23,704 nucleotides of DNA from IMG/VR virus record IMGVR_UViG_3300047497_000044, positions 1 to 23,704 of that record, one strand, 5' to 3'. Shown in pieces: positions 13,845 to 21,108 of the stretch. The notes below the pieces were generated by a model. It ran no database searches. It worked only from the letters and a program-made list of their open reading frames with translations, and was not told where the DNA came from. Each line of letters opens with the position of its first letter. The stretch's first letter is position 1. Source of the stretch: a virus. The position numbers and the translations under genes are program-made.

Positions 13845-16495
13845 CCCTGCGTAATCTGCTGGAAGCGGAAGACGACGAACTCGGCCGGCGTGTTCGGCGC
13901 GACTCCGACGTCGATGATGACCTGCCCCGCGTTGATCGTGGCAGCCGTGTTGTTCGTGTTGTCGACCTTGACGAAGAAGGCGTCCGCAGGCGTGTTGCCG
14001 GCGAAGTAGCCGTTCTGGAACAGCCCGAGCAGGAAGCTCGAAAGCTGGAGGTTGATGCGCGCCCAGAGCTGCGGACCGTTGTTCTCGAAGACGATCCACT
14101 GCGTGCTGTTGTAGACCGACTTCTCCAGGAACATGAAGAGTCGGCGCGCGTTGACGTACAGCCACTGCGGGTCGGGCGAGATCGTCCGAACACCCCAGAC
14201 GGCCGTTCCGGTCTGCGGCGTCTGGATGAGCGGGTTGATGCGGTTCGGGTAGACGAGATCGCGCTCGCCCTGCGTCGAGACGTACTCCAGCCCGAGCTGG
14301 AAGCTGAGCTGACCGTCGACCGTCCCGGCCGGCGCCTTCCCGACGTTCCGGGTCGCGTCCGTGCGGGCGTAGATGCCGGCGATGTGGCCGAGCGCCGGGA
14401 TCGTGTGCGCACGGTTGTTCTGGAGCGGGTCGGCGACCTTGATCCACGGCCAGTAGATGGCCGCCCACTTCGAGAAGCGGGCCAGCGTGAACCGGAAGTA
14501 GTCGACCGCCTGCTGCGGGTTCGACCCCTTGGGCACCGTCAGGATGATGAAGCGGTCACCGCCGGCCGGCGACGCGGCGTGCGTGTCGGCGTAGTCGAGC
14601 AGCGCGCCGGTCACCACCGTGTCCCCGGCGAAGTCGGGGATGATGACCTGGAGGATGTCGCTCACCTTGTCGAGCGCGTACAGGCCCTTGAAGCTCGCTT
14701 CGAGCGACGGGTCCGTGAACTGGTTCGGACCGTAGTTCGTCGAGTTGAACGTGCCGTCTGCGCCAGCCACCCAGCCGAGCGCCGTGTCGCCGAACTGCGT
14801 CGTGTCCTGCGTCTCGACGGCCTGCGAGTAGTACGCCACCGTCACGAACGAGTCGGTGGCGATCGGCTCGACCGTCTTGAAGTTCACGACACCCGAGGCG
14901 TAGTCGATCGCGTTTGGACCGACGGTCACGCCTGCGTAGGTCGTGCTGGACGTGTACGTCGGGTCGATCGCGCCGACGAGCGTACCGGACCCGTTGTCGG
15001 TGATGGTCTTCGTCAGACCGCTGGTCTGGCCCTTGAACGTGATGCTGACCGAGCGCTTCGCGATGGGACCGCCGAAGATCTGCGTCGCGACGACCGCATT
15101 GGCAGCCACACCGTTGCCAGCCCAGATCACTCCGCCGCGAGCGACACCGTCGAGCGACAGGGGCTCTTCGTTGCCACCGGCCGGATTGACCGAGATGTAC
15201 GCCGACAGCGAGTTGATGACGTTCGGGAAGTACATCGCCGACGTCGGGTCGTTGAACACGATCCCGTCGTAGGTCTCCACGACCTGGTACGACTGCGTCC
15301 CCGAGTCGAAGAGCTGGATGTTCACGAGGAACGTCGTGTACGAGTCCGTCCCTGCGACGAACGCCGAAGCGTCGCCCTGGATCGTGACCTGCATGTTGTT
15401 CGCCCACGCACCCTTCGAGACGGGCGCCAGCGTCCAGTCCCAGATCTGGTACGTCGCGAGCATCCGCGCACCGGAGTGCGGCTGCTTCCCGGTCAGGGTC
15501 TCGAAGTTGTAGCCGCCGTGGGCGTAGTGGACGGTGTTCGGTGCGACGCCGTTGACTGTCGTCGCGTACGAGCTGTCGAGGATGGCCGGCGAGACCGAAC
15601 CGGCCGGGATCAGGTTCCCGGACCCGTCGTCGGTGATCGTGACCGTGTTCGCCGCCTTCGTGTAGTCCGCGGCGATGACCGTCGCGTTGTCCGGCGGGGC
15701 CGTGAACACGATCGAGATGCGGCCCGTCCGACGATCGAACGTGCCGGTCGCATCCGCATTCGTCGCCGAGACGACCGGACCGCTGGCCGAACCGGGGAAC
15801 ACGAGCGTCTTGCCCGTCGTGACCGTCCAGTGCAGCGTGACGTCGTTCCCGGTCCCCGAGATGACGAGGTCGAGCGCCGGATCGGTCGGGTTGAAGTTCG
15901 CGTCGAGGATGTCGTTCGACGACCCCGTGAAGTCGGAGGGCGCGAGCCGCAACGCGAAGTTCGTCGTGGTGCCGTCGCCGGCAGCAGGCGTCGAGCCGTC
16001 GTTGAGCGTGACCTGCACCGCCGCAGACGCGGCTCCGGTCGGCCTCCAGCGAATCGAGAGGCTCTTCGGTTGGATCGGCGTGGCCCCGGCGTTCACGATC
16101 AGGTTCGTGATCGGCGAAGGCCCGGTGGGGCTGTCCGACTTGTGGAACGCCTTGACGGTACCGTCGGGCGTCTCCTCCAGACCCTGATCCGTCTGCTCGC
16201 TGAGGATGTACCCCGTCGCAGCGACTGCGTCGGCCGGCACGACACGAACGATGTAGGCGTTCGTTCCGCCGTTGGCGAAGAACGCAGCCACGCAGAGCGG
16301 CAGCACGCTGTTCAGCGTGAAGCCACCGAAGATCTGCGTGAACTGCGCGAACGACGTGACGAGGGTCGCTTCGTCGGTCGGTCCCTGCGGCGTGAATCCG
16401 ACCGCACCCATGGTCGAGGTCGACACCGCCTGGATGGTCTGAACCGACGACGGGACTTCCTCGATGAATACGCCCGGAGACAAGAACTCAGCCAC
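13841..16495 (-). CDS. 18: Contractile tail sheath protein, gp18-like, enlarged by beta-module insertions
   Basis: The protein starts with the sheath signature LSPGVFIEEVPSS (residues 5-17) and GAVGFTPQGPTDEATLVTSF (30-49). It ends with the conserved sheath handshake region: VWGVRTISPDPQWLYVNARR (767-786), LEKSVYNSTQWIVFENNGP (790-808) and LWARINLQLSSFLLGLFQNG (810-829). At 884 aa it is longer than T4 gp18 (659 aa). The extra length is in the exposed middle (about 130-570), which holds three related beta modules around 247-279, 286-350 and 497-556. The subunits form the contracting cylinder around the tube. The start is a GTG at 16495 with TAGGAGGAC upstream. A 208-bp leader precedes the gene, the longest gap in the window, which suggests separate regulation of this abundant product. 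Confidence 0.95.
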   Translation of the reverse strand: MAEFLSPGVFIEEVPSSVQTIQAVSTSTMGAVGFTPQGPTDEATLVTSFAQFTQIFGGFTLNSVLPLCVAAFFANGGTNAYIVRVVPADAVAATGYILSEQTDQGLEETPDGTVKAFHKSDSPTGPSPITNLIVNAGATPIQPKSLSIRWRPTGAASAAVQVTLNDGSTPAAGDGTTTNFALRLAPSDFTGSSNDILDANFNPTDPALDLVISGTGNDVTLHWTVTTGKTLVFPGSASGPVVSATNADATGTFDRRTGRISIVFTAPPDNATVIAADYTKAANTVTITDDGSGNLIPAGSVSPAILDSSYATTVNGVAPNTVHYAHGGYNFETLTGKQPHSGARMLATYQIWDWTLAPVSKGAWANNMQVTIQGDASAFVAGTDSYTTFLVNIQLFDSGTQSYQVVETYDGIVFNDPTSAMYFPNVINSLSAYISVNPAGGNEEPLSLDGVARGGVIWAGNGVAANAVVATQIFGGPIAKRSVSITFKGQTSGLTKTITDNGSGTLVGAIDPTYTSSTTYAGVTVGPNAIDYASGVVNFKTVEPIATDSFVTVAYYSQAVETQDTTQFGDTALGWVAGADGTFNSTNYGPNQFTDPSLEASFKGLYALDKVSDILQVIIPDFAGDTVVTGALLDYADTHAASPAGGDRFIILTVPKGSNPQQAVDYFRFTLARFSKWAAIYWPWIKVADPLQNNRAHTIPALGHIAGIYARTDATRNVGKAPAGTVDGQLSFQLGLEYVSTQGERDLVYPNRINPLIQTPQTGTAVWGVRTISPDPQWLYVNARRLFMFLEKSVYNSTQWIVFENNGPQLWARINLQLSSFLLGLFQNGYFAGNTPADAFFVKVDNTNNTAATINAGQVIIDVGVAPNTPAEFVVFRFQQITQG
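14828..15757 (-). repeat. Three diverged beta-module repeats within the sheath gene
   Basis: Three protein segments share a pattern with a DNGSG/DDGSG lead, a G-x-hydrophobic-x-Tyr/Phe-x-x-x-x-Gly turn and a terminal alternating strand ending Ala-x-Tyr. They are TGTFDRRTGRISIVFTAPPD (from residue 249), TVHYAHGGYNFETL (321-334) and AIDYASGVVNFKTV (529-542). DNA identity is low, so these are old duplications or independent acquisitions. The major capsid protein has the same kind of module. Confidence 0.55.
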
Positions 16496-16628
16496 GGCGT
16501 CCTCCTACGACGGTGAGAGCGAGATCGCGTCCGTCTCTCTGCTCGACAATCCTGCCATCAACTCCGTAGGAGTCAAAGCTCTGCGGGCCGAGGATCGGCC
16601 TGAACGAGCTGCGAGGGCAGAGACTCAT
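16488..16628 (-). CDS. Possible 46-aa ORF in the sheath leader
   Basis: An ATG at 16628 opens 46 codons that end in a TGA overlapping the first bases of the sheath gene. The product starts MSLCPRSSFRPILGPQSFDS and continues YGVDGRIVEQRDGRDLALTV, which looks more protein-like than random. Against it, there is no Shine-Dalgarno, and the leader is full of inverted repeats that impose their own composition. The ATG falls one base after the start predicted from the weak upstream promoter, so it would be leaderless. It could be a leader peptide or simply noise. Confidence 0.25.
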   Translation of the reverse strand: MSLCPRSSFRPILGPQSFDSYGVDGRIVEQRDGRDLALTVVGGRRG

Positions 16629-16698
16629 CGGCTCTAAGCTACTTCCCGTGTACGGGTGGCGTCAACGCCCATGTGCACGAGGATCGTACTCAGTGAGT
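16561..16698 (-). promoter_or_regulatory. Dyad-rich sheath leader with a candidate promoter
   Basis: The 208-bp gap 16496-16703 precedes the sheath gene. It holds five small inverted repeats: 16561-16573 (ACTCC/GGAGT), 16586-16600 (GGCCGA/TCGGCC), 16645-16656 (CCCGT/ACGGG), 16658-16669 (GGCGT/ACGCC) and 16688-16698 (ACTCA/TGAGT). On the minus strand TTGACG (16660-16665) sits in the centre of one dyad, and 18 bases later TAGCTT (16636-16641) is a poor -10. A further dyad fills the spacer. This looks like an operator-covered promoter or a structured leader; which one cannot be decided here. Confidence 0.4.
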
Positions 16699-16703
16699 TA
16701 CGT

Positions 16704-17546
16704 CTAGGGTGCAGTAAGTTTCGAGAAACCGAGGACCGCCGGAGAACCGACGGTCTTGGAAGTCTGCGGATCGTTGAGGTCCAGCTCCGCCTCGACTCTG
16801 AGCGTGATCCCGAAGCCCAAGACTCGATCCGTCACCTCACTGATTTCGTCGAGGACGGTCGTTCCCTCCATGAATCCGCTGTACCCGCGCACGGTCCCAA
16901 TGCTGTCGCGGACGTAGACCGTGTTGTACGCCTGGTACACCTTCAGCACGTACGTGAAGAGCGTGTTCACCGCGCCGCGGAGCGAGATCCCGCCTCGGTA
17001 GTGCGCGATGCACGACAGCGTGTACGTGATGTCGAAGGGATGCGCCTGCTCGGCCATCTCGACGGTCGGGTACCCGGTGACCTGCCTCTCCGGGCTGGCC
17101 CCCATCGTTGTACCCGGCACGCCTACGGTCACGGTCTTGGGGACCGCGCCGGGCGCCGGCACCTGGTACTGCTGCGTGCCCGGATGCCAGCGCTCCATCG
17201 CAGGCGAGATGTCGTCCCGCCGGATGAGCAGCAGCGGGATCTTGTACGTCTTGAAGACGTCTTCCGGGAACGAGAACGTGATCGGAATCCCCGGCAACTG
17301 GGGAGGAGGGTCCATGCCGGGGACGACCAGGCCCGAGTCCGGGATCGTCAGCCAGTACGAGTCGTTCTCGATGAAAACGGTGCCGGTCGCCGCCGGGTTC
17401 AGCGCCTTGCCGAGCGTCTCGACGACGCCTTCGTCGAACGCACGCAGCCCGACAGTGCCGTTCCGGACCGTGCCAAACTGAGCGTTGACGTAGTCCTGAG
17501 CGGCCTGCGGGCTGACGACGGGGACGCCCGGCGGCGGCTTGGCCAA
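16704..17546 (-). CDS. Tail terminator / tail completion-like protein upstream of the sheath
   Basis: This 280-aa protein directly precedes the sheath gene. Features include FPEDVFKTYKIPLLLIRRDD (residues 93-112) with a WHPG turn, a Pro-rich loop, and a C-terminal half with FDITYTLSCIAHYRGGISLR and YVLKVYQAYNTVYVRDSIG. It then has EISEVTDRVLGFGITLRVEAELDL. Such alpha/beta proteins with a closing amphipathic strand resemble tail terminators or sheath-end proteins (the role of T4 gp3 or gp15). The call rests on position and general pattern, not on a diagnostic motif. The start is a TTG at 17546 with AAGGAGG upstream, in the region of the previous gene's stop. The long noncoding leader follows its stop. 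Confidence 0.6.
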   Translation of the reverse strand: MAKPPPGVPVVSPQAAQDYVNAQFGTVRNGTVGLRAFDEGVVETLGKALNPAATGTVFIENDSYWLTIPDSGLVVPGMDPPPQLPGIPITFSFPEDVFKTYKIPLLLIRRDDISPAMERWHPGTQQYQVPAPGAVPKTVTVGVPGTTMGASPERQVTGYPTVEMAEQAHPFDITYTLSCIAHYRGGISLRGAVNTLFTYVLKVYQAYNTVYVRDSIGTVRGYSGFMEGTTVLDEISEVTDRVLGFGITLRVEAELDLNDPQTSKTVGSPAVLGFSKLTAP

Positions 17547-17555
17547 AGGCCCTCC

Positions 17556-17972
17556 TTACGGAGCGCCTGCGCCGGCCGTTGCCTGCTCCTGCGCGCGGTG
17601 GAGAACCGCCTGCGGGAACTGCATCGACTTGGCGCGGCCGAGCCAGGCAGCGACTTCCTCGGGAGCGGCGCCGGTGTCGGGGATCGGCATGCCCATCTCG
17701 TCCGCGAGGTCGTAGATGAGCGACGAGGCCGCCGCGTCGTCCAGGTCGTACTGGATGGCAGCGAGGTCGGCGATCTCGGCCAGGAAGAGATCGAGCGTGT
17801 CGCTCGTCTCGGCCGGGTTCGCCGCACCGCCAGAGCCTGCGGCAGCGCCCATGCTCGACGGCGTCGGAGGTGCACCCTCCGGACCCCAGGCGCTCTCCAG
17901 CTCCTCGCGGATCGAGCTGAGGACGGCGTTCGTCCTCGGGCTGATCTCCATCTGCTGCAACGCTGCTCCCAT
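17556..17972 (-). CDS. Unknown acidic, Ala-rich protein in the neck block
   Basis: This 138-aa acidic protein has an N-terminal helix (SPRTNAVLSSIREELESAWG), an Ala/Gly/Pro linker (residues 31-57), and a helical acidic middle (TLDLFLAEIADLAAIQYDLD, 59-78, then SSLIYDLADEMGMPIPD). It ends in an AAWLGRAKSMQF helix. I do not recognise a family. The acidic character contrasts with the very basic protein encoded just upstream, so the two could interact; this is speculation. Its ATG follows TCAGGAGGAAG, a strong ribosome binding site, 22 nt after the previous stop. It may be a head-tail joining accessory or chaperone. Confidence 0.65.
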   Translation of the reverse strand: MGAALQQMEISPRTNAVLSSIREELESAWGPEGAPPTPSSMGAAAGSGGAANPAETSDTLDLFLAEIADLAAIQYDLDDAAASSLIYDLADEMGMPIPDTGAAPEEVAAWLGRAKSMQFPQAVLHRAQEQATAGAGAP

Positions 17973-17994
17973 GGTCTTCCTCCTGAGTCCTTCG

Positions 17995-18840
17995 TCAATC
18001 GATCCGGATGCCCAGCTTCTGCTGGAAGTTCTTGAACAGGCGGACGTCGTTCATTCTAACCCGGTGCCGGACCCTCGGGGGCCACTTTCGCCAGCCCTGG
18101 AAGTTGGACCGGGTCATTGCGTACGTCAAGGCGTGGTGCGAACGACGAAACTCCCTGAAGCCGGATCGTAGCAGCTTGCGGATCGCAGGTCGCCAGTGCG
18201 GCTTCGCCTTATCTGTACCAAGGCCGAACTCCAACTTCAAGGCCGACATGACCACGTCGGGGATCTTCTTCAGGCGCCTGGACACCTTCAGCTTGTTCCT
18301 CTTGTTCACCGCCCGGTGACCGATCTTGGACAGCTCCTTGGTGAACGTCCGCAAGATCTTCTTCTTTTGCTTGGTCACCCGGTCGATCGTCGTCTGCGAC
18401 ACCTTCTTGTGCACGATGATGGCGTCAGCCTTCGACGGCTGGAAGGGCATCGTCTCGAAGGTCCACGGGTTGTACTTCTCCAAGAGCGCGACCTCCTTCT
18501 TCGGCCTGCGGCTCTTGCGGCGGGGCTTCACGAAGATCAGCGTCCTCTGGACGTTCAGGCTTCGGACCTTGCGGTGCTTCGGGTCGACGTAGACGGCGAA
18601 CACGTCCGATCCCGGCTCCCCGCCCATCATCATCCCGACGGTGAGCCCCATCCGGTAGGCTCTCCACTCGTCCTTCTTCGGGATCTTGTCGAGCATCTGG
18701 TCGTGCACGTACTTGGCCGCCAAGTACACGATGTAATTGCGCATTGCGCGCGACCGCTCAGGCCACTCCTTGAGCAGCCTCGGCAGGTCCAGGTTGCCCT
18801 TCGCCTGGATCTTCGCCGAGACAGAGACGAGGTGCCCCAT
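17995..18840 (-). CDS. Very basic neck-block protein, possibly a connector or head-tail joining component
   Basis: This 281-aa protein is rich in Lys and Arg, for example KPRRKSRRPKKEV (residues 105-117), TKQKKKILRTF (155-165) and NKRNKLKVSRRLKKIPD (179-195). The N-terminal third is helical (LLKEWPERSRAMRNYIVYLA, KYVHDQMLDKIPKKDEWRAY). A large minor-virion protein with a tail-joining (HK97 gp10-like) N-terminus is one possibility; a DNA-contacting neck protein is another. I see no diagnostic motif. Its ATG overlaps the previous stop by one base (TGATG), so it is coupled to the two-zinc-site protein. Confidence is high that it is a gene and low for the function. Confidence 0.7.
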   Translation of the reverse strand: MGHLVSVSAKIQAKGNLDLPRLLKEWPERSRAMRNYIVYLAAKYVHDQMLDKIPKKDEWRAYRMGLTVGMMMGGEPGSDVFAVYVDPKHRKVRSLNVQRTLIFVKPRRKSRRPKKEVALLEKYNPWTFETMPFQPSKADAIIVHKKVSQTTIDRVTKQKKKILRTFTKELSKIGHRAVNKRNKLKVSRRLKKIPDVVMSALKLEFGLGTDKAKPHWRPAIRKLLRSGFREFRRSHHALTYAMTRSNFQGWRKWPPRVRHRVRMNDVRLFKNFQQKLGIRID

Positions 18841-19322
18841 CAGCTCTTCTTCCCCCGCCGCTCCTGCTCGTCCAGGTACTGCGTCGCGTCCGCGAGCGAA
18901 TCCGCGAACGAAGGCTTGCTGCGAGCCAGCAGCTTCTCCAAGTCGATCTCGCCCTTGCCGTTCACGATGGTCGGCAGGCCCTCGGGGATCTTCATCGCGT
19001 TGGTCGCCCGATGCGTCTTGAGCATCGGCAGGTGCGCCTCGCAGACACCGACGATGCGGAGCTTGCCCTTGGCTCGAACGCCGATCTTCGCCGGACTAGC
19101 GCAGACGAAGCAGAACTTCTCCATCGCCCCGCCCGCCGAGAGCGGTCCCACGTACTCGTGGAAGTCGTCCCCCGCGATGGGCGAGCCACACCCATCGGTC
19201 GCCAAGCACTTGAACCCCGGAACTCCCCGTTCCCGAGCCTCCCAGTACTTCGTGCACGTGGCGCAGACAGCAGAAAGGCCGCTCTTCATCGCGGCCTGGA
19301 CTTCGTTCGGGTCCAGCGGCAT
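18840..19322 (-). CDS. Protein with two putative zinc sites in the neck block
   Basis: This 160-aa protein has two cysteine clusters. The first is C20-x2-C23 with C39 and C45 (DGCG). The second is C71-x2-C74 (CFVC) with C94-x2-H97 (CEAH). Each set has four ligands, so two structural zinc sites are likely. The rest is a helical acidic C-terminus (IDLEKLLARSKPSFADSLAD, DATQYLDEQERRG). I do not know the family. The gene has only a weak GTAGAG before its ATG and overlaps the next gene's start by one base, so it is probably expressed by coupling. Its place between neck genes suggests a virion-assembly or connector role. Confidence 0.7.
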   Translation of the reverse strand: MPLDPNEVQAAMKSGLSAVCATCTKYWEARERGVPGFKCLATDGCGSPIAGDDFHEYVGPLSAGGAMEKFCFVCASPAKIGVRAKGKLRIVGVCEAHLPMLKTHRATNAMKIPEGLPTIVNGKGEIDLEKLLARSKPSFADSLADATQYLDEQERRGKKS

Positions 19323-19328
19323 TCGACT

Positions 19329-19943
19329 CTACGGAGCGGTCAGCCTTCGATCGGGGTTGAACTCCGTCCTCCTCGACAACTTCAGCTTGAAGCCGGTGAA
19401 AGCCGGGCCGTCGAACGGGTGTCCGTCGGCCTCGGCACTGACGACATCGAAGTAGTACCCGGTCCCCTGCATGAACGGCTCGGGCTCCGTGTACGCATCG
19501 AAGAACGGCCCCTTCCACACGAGGATGACGTCCGCCTCCTTCGGCGGCGCCAGTCCGGCCTGCTCGACCAGGGCTCGCGCGATCCACAGCGACGCGGTGT
19601 GCACCTGACGGAAGCCTCGCTCGCTGGCCTCGGCCGCGTACTCGATGTCCGAGAACACACCCTGGAGATCGAACGGACCGGCGAAGACGGGTTGGACCGG
19701 CTCGCTGTAGAGCGGGTCCTTCTTCGTCTTCTTCAGGTCGACCTTCCAGTACTTGATGTCGGTCCCCGGGATCGTCCCGCTCTGCTCCGCTGCCCACGTG
19801 TCGAACAAGGCCAGCTCGCTGTCGTCGAGCTGGAAGACAGTCTGCGCCGTCACCGTGGACGTCGCCGGCTTGGCCGGGTGGAAGCACTCGACCTTGGACG
19901 GCTTGCGCGGTCTGGCTCCTGGGTTCGTGCGGGGCAGCGGCAA
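19329..19943 (-). CDS. Unknown virion-type protein in the neck block
   Basis: This 204-aa protein has a basic, Pro-rich N-terminus (RTNPGARPRKPSKVECFHPA), then DPLYSEPVQPVFAGPFDLQG (residues 76-95) and EASERGFRQVHTASLWIARA (105-124). It continues with EADVILVWKGPFFDAYTEPE (136-155) and a final beta region (DGPAFTGFKLKLSRRTEF). The body looks like a compact beta protein with a conserved helix, as in head-closure or neck proteins, and similar sequences occur in structural clusters of large phages as far as I recall. The start is a TTG at 19943; GGAGGAAG lies 9 nt upstream across the previous stop. The exact role is not assignable from the sequence. Confidence 0.65.
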   Translation of the reverse strand: MPLPRTNPGARPRKPSKVECFHPAKPATSTVTAQTVFQLDDSELALFDTWAAEQSGTIPGTDIKYWKVDLKKTKKDPLYSEPVQPVFAGPFDLQGVFSDIEYAAEASERGFRQVHTASLWIARALVEQAGLAPPKEADVILVWKGPFFDAYTEPEPFMQGTGYYFDVVSAEADGHPFDGPAFTGFKLKLSRRTEFNPDRRLTAP

Positions 19944-19946
19944 GGG

Positions 19947-20222
19947 TTACTTCCTCCGGAGCAGCTTCTCGTAGCGCTGAACCGCCAGCGGCACGCCCGG
20001 CTTGGGGTTCGCCTCGCGCTTGATCTTCTCCTTGCTCTCCATCCCGACGGGCTCGTCCTCGCCGGGAAACGGGACGGGTGGGTAGCCGGGCGGCATGGTC
20101 GCCATCGGATCGTCCTCTTCCTCGGGCGGCTCGCGACGCATGATGGGCTCGTCCGTGCTCATCTCGTTCTTCTTGCCGAAGATGTCGGTGATCGAAACCA
20201 GGGGGCTGACAACGGTGGGCAT
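19947..20222 (-). CDS. Small acidic, Pro-rich unknown protein
   Basis: The longest open frame reaches upstream into the preceding gene, but the ATG at 20222 is chosen because GAGGAGACC directly precedes it and it lies 8 nt after that gene's stop. The 91-aa product has an N-terminal SPLVSITDIFGKKNE, an acidic Pro stretch (REPPEEEDDP, then PPGYPPVPFPGEDEP), and a basic C-terminus (SKEKIKREANPKPG, RYEKLLRRK). This composition suggests a disordered linker or a small binding partner. No family was recognised. It lies between the gp13-like gene and an unknown structural gene. Confidence 0.6.
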   Translation of the reverse strand: MPTVVSPLVSITDIFGKKNEMSTDEPIMRREPPEEEDDPMATMPPGYPPVPFPGEDEPVGMESKEKIKREANPKPGVPLAVQRYEKLLRRK

Positions 20223-20230
20223 GGTCTCCT

Positions 20231-20974
20231 CTATCCTCGCAGGAACGGCATCGGGAAGGCGCTCTCCATGATCTCCTTGTCGAGCGACTCGATCTCCTTC
20301 TCGGCATCGTCGTGAAGACGCTGCCAATCCAGCTCCACCGTGCCCTGCGCACCGGGGAAGCCAGCAGGGTACTTACCACGAATCATGCTCAGATCCTGCT
20401 TCGCACGTGCGAGAGCGAAGCGCTTGAGCATGTCGTGGTCGCGCTCGGGGAGCTGCTCGATCGTGAAGTTGTGCGACTTGTACTCCAGGATCATGTTCCC
20501 GGTGTACCGCGGCACGGGCGACAGGAAGAGCTGGTTGCCTTCCTGCTTCCAGTCCGAGTCGGCCGACAGCACCCGCTTGGCCATCTCGACGAACTGGAGC
20601 GTCTGCGTGAACGTCGAGTAGATGCCGGCCGCGTTCGGCGCCGCGAAGACGTCGTAGGGCACCTTCTCGTCGATGAGCAGGTACGGGCTGAAGATCAGCG
20701 TCAGGTCGGCGTTGTTCTCCGGGAACACGACATCGAGCACCGTGTCGATGTCCGGGTCGAGCGTGTACGCCGGCATCCCCGCCTGAATCGGCTGCGCAAG
20801 CAGCTTCCGAACGCCCTTCTTCGCGGCGAACCAGCGCTTGGCGAAGTCGATGTCGTCCTGGATCATCTCGCACGTCAACTCGACCTTGACGAGGGGCGAA
20901 CCGAGCCTCCGCAAGATCCACTGTTGCAGTTGCTCATTGTCCATCAACTGCGTGGGAGTCGGCGGTGTGGGCAT
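20231..20974 (-). CDS. Neck / head-completion protein, T4 gp13-like (putative)
   Basis: This 247-aa protein begins MPTPPTPTQLMDNEQLQQWI and continues LRRLGSPLVKVELTCEMIQD and DIDFAKRWFAAKKG (to residue 52). The leading helix, RxLGxP and hydrophobic-acidic continuation match my memory of gp13-type neck proteins. Downstream are YTLDPDIDTVLDVVFPE and a beta-rich middle, then a helical C-terminus (HDMLKRFALARAKQDLSMIR, LDWQRLHDDAEKEIESLDKE). The ATG at 20974 is preferred to a GTG two codons earlier because it has AAGGAGG at good spacing and forms TGATG with the upstream 41-aa ORF. Its first 14 residues are identical to that ORF. The neck role is inferred. Confidence 0.7.
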   Translation of the reverse strand: MPTPPTPTQLMDNEQLQQWILRRLGSPLVKVELTCEMIQDDIDFAKRWFAAKKGVRKLLAQPIQAGMPAYTLDPDIDTVLDVVFPENNADLTLIFSPYLLIDEKVPYDVFAAPNAAGIYSTFTQTLQFVEMAKRVLSADSDWKQEGNQLFLSPVPRYTGNMILEYKSHNFTIEQLPERDHDMLKRFALARAKQDLSMIRGKYPAGFPGAQGTVELDWQRLHDDAEKEIESLDKEIMESAFPMPFLRG

Positions 20975-21099
20975 CAGCACGCCTCCTTCAAACGCTGTTC
21001 ACGGGCAGCTTCCGCACGCTTCCGGGTGCGGATGCGGTGGCAGTTCGAGCAGATGACCTCGTTGTCCATCAACTGGGTCGGGGTCGGCGGCGTCGGCAC
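20933..21099 (-). repeat. Direct repeat of 14 codons at the starts of adjacent genes
   Basis: The first 14 codons of the 41-aa ORF (21058-21099) and of the gp13-like gene (20933-20974) encode the same peptide. The stretch CAGTTGATGGACAA is identical in DNA; the upstream Pro/Thr codons differ only at third positions. Both copies carry an AGGAGG-type ribosome binding site. Confidence 0.85.
20974..21099 (-). CDS. 41-aa chimeric microprotein: duplicated neck-protein N-terminus plus HNH-like CxxCH tail
   Basis: I found this short ORF by reading the 128-bp gap between two genes. A GTG at 21099 with TAAGGAGGAGCC upstream opens 41 codons ending in a TGA that overlaps the next ATG (TGATG). Residues 1-14 (MPTPPTPTQLMDNE) are identical to the start of the downstream gp13-like protein, yet six third positions and the start codon differ. 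Residues 15-41 read VICSNCHRIRTRKRAEAARE then QRLKEAC. The ICSNCHRIRT motif is what the C-terminal part of many HNH endonucleases looks like; the catalytic His-Asn half is absent. It could be the remnant of an HNH gene, or a working zinc microprotein that shares a partner-binding peptide with the neck protein. Confidence 0.65.
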   Translation of the reverse strand: MPTPPTPTQLMDNEVICSNCHRIRTRKRAEAAREQRLKEAC

Positions 21100-21108
21100 G
21101 GCTCCTCC

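Noticed and set aside
12926-16516. Plus-strand open frame of 1196 codons opposite sheath and decoration genes
   Set aside because: It is the same kind of composition shadow, opposite a certain sheath gene, with Arg/Asp/Val-dominated low-information content.
20223-20327. Upstream extension of the 91-aa acidic protein into the gp13-like gene
   Set aside because: The extended part overlaps well-supported coding sequence, and a strong ribosome binding site sits right before the internal ATG at 20222.
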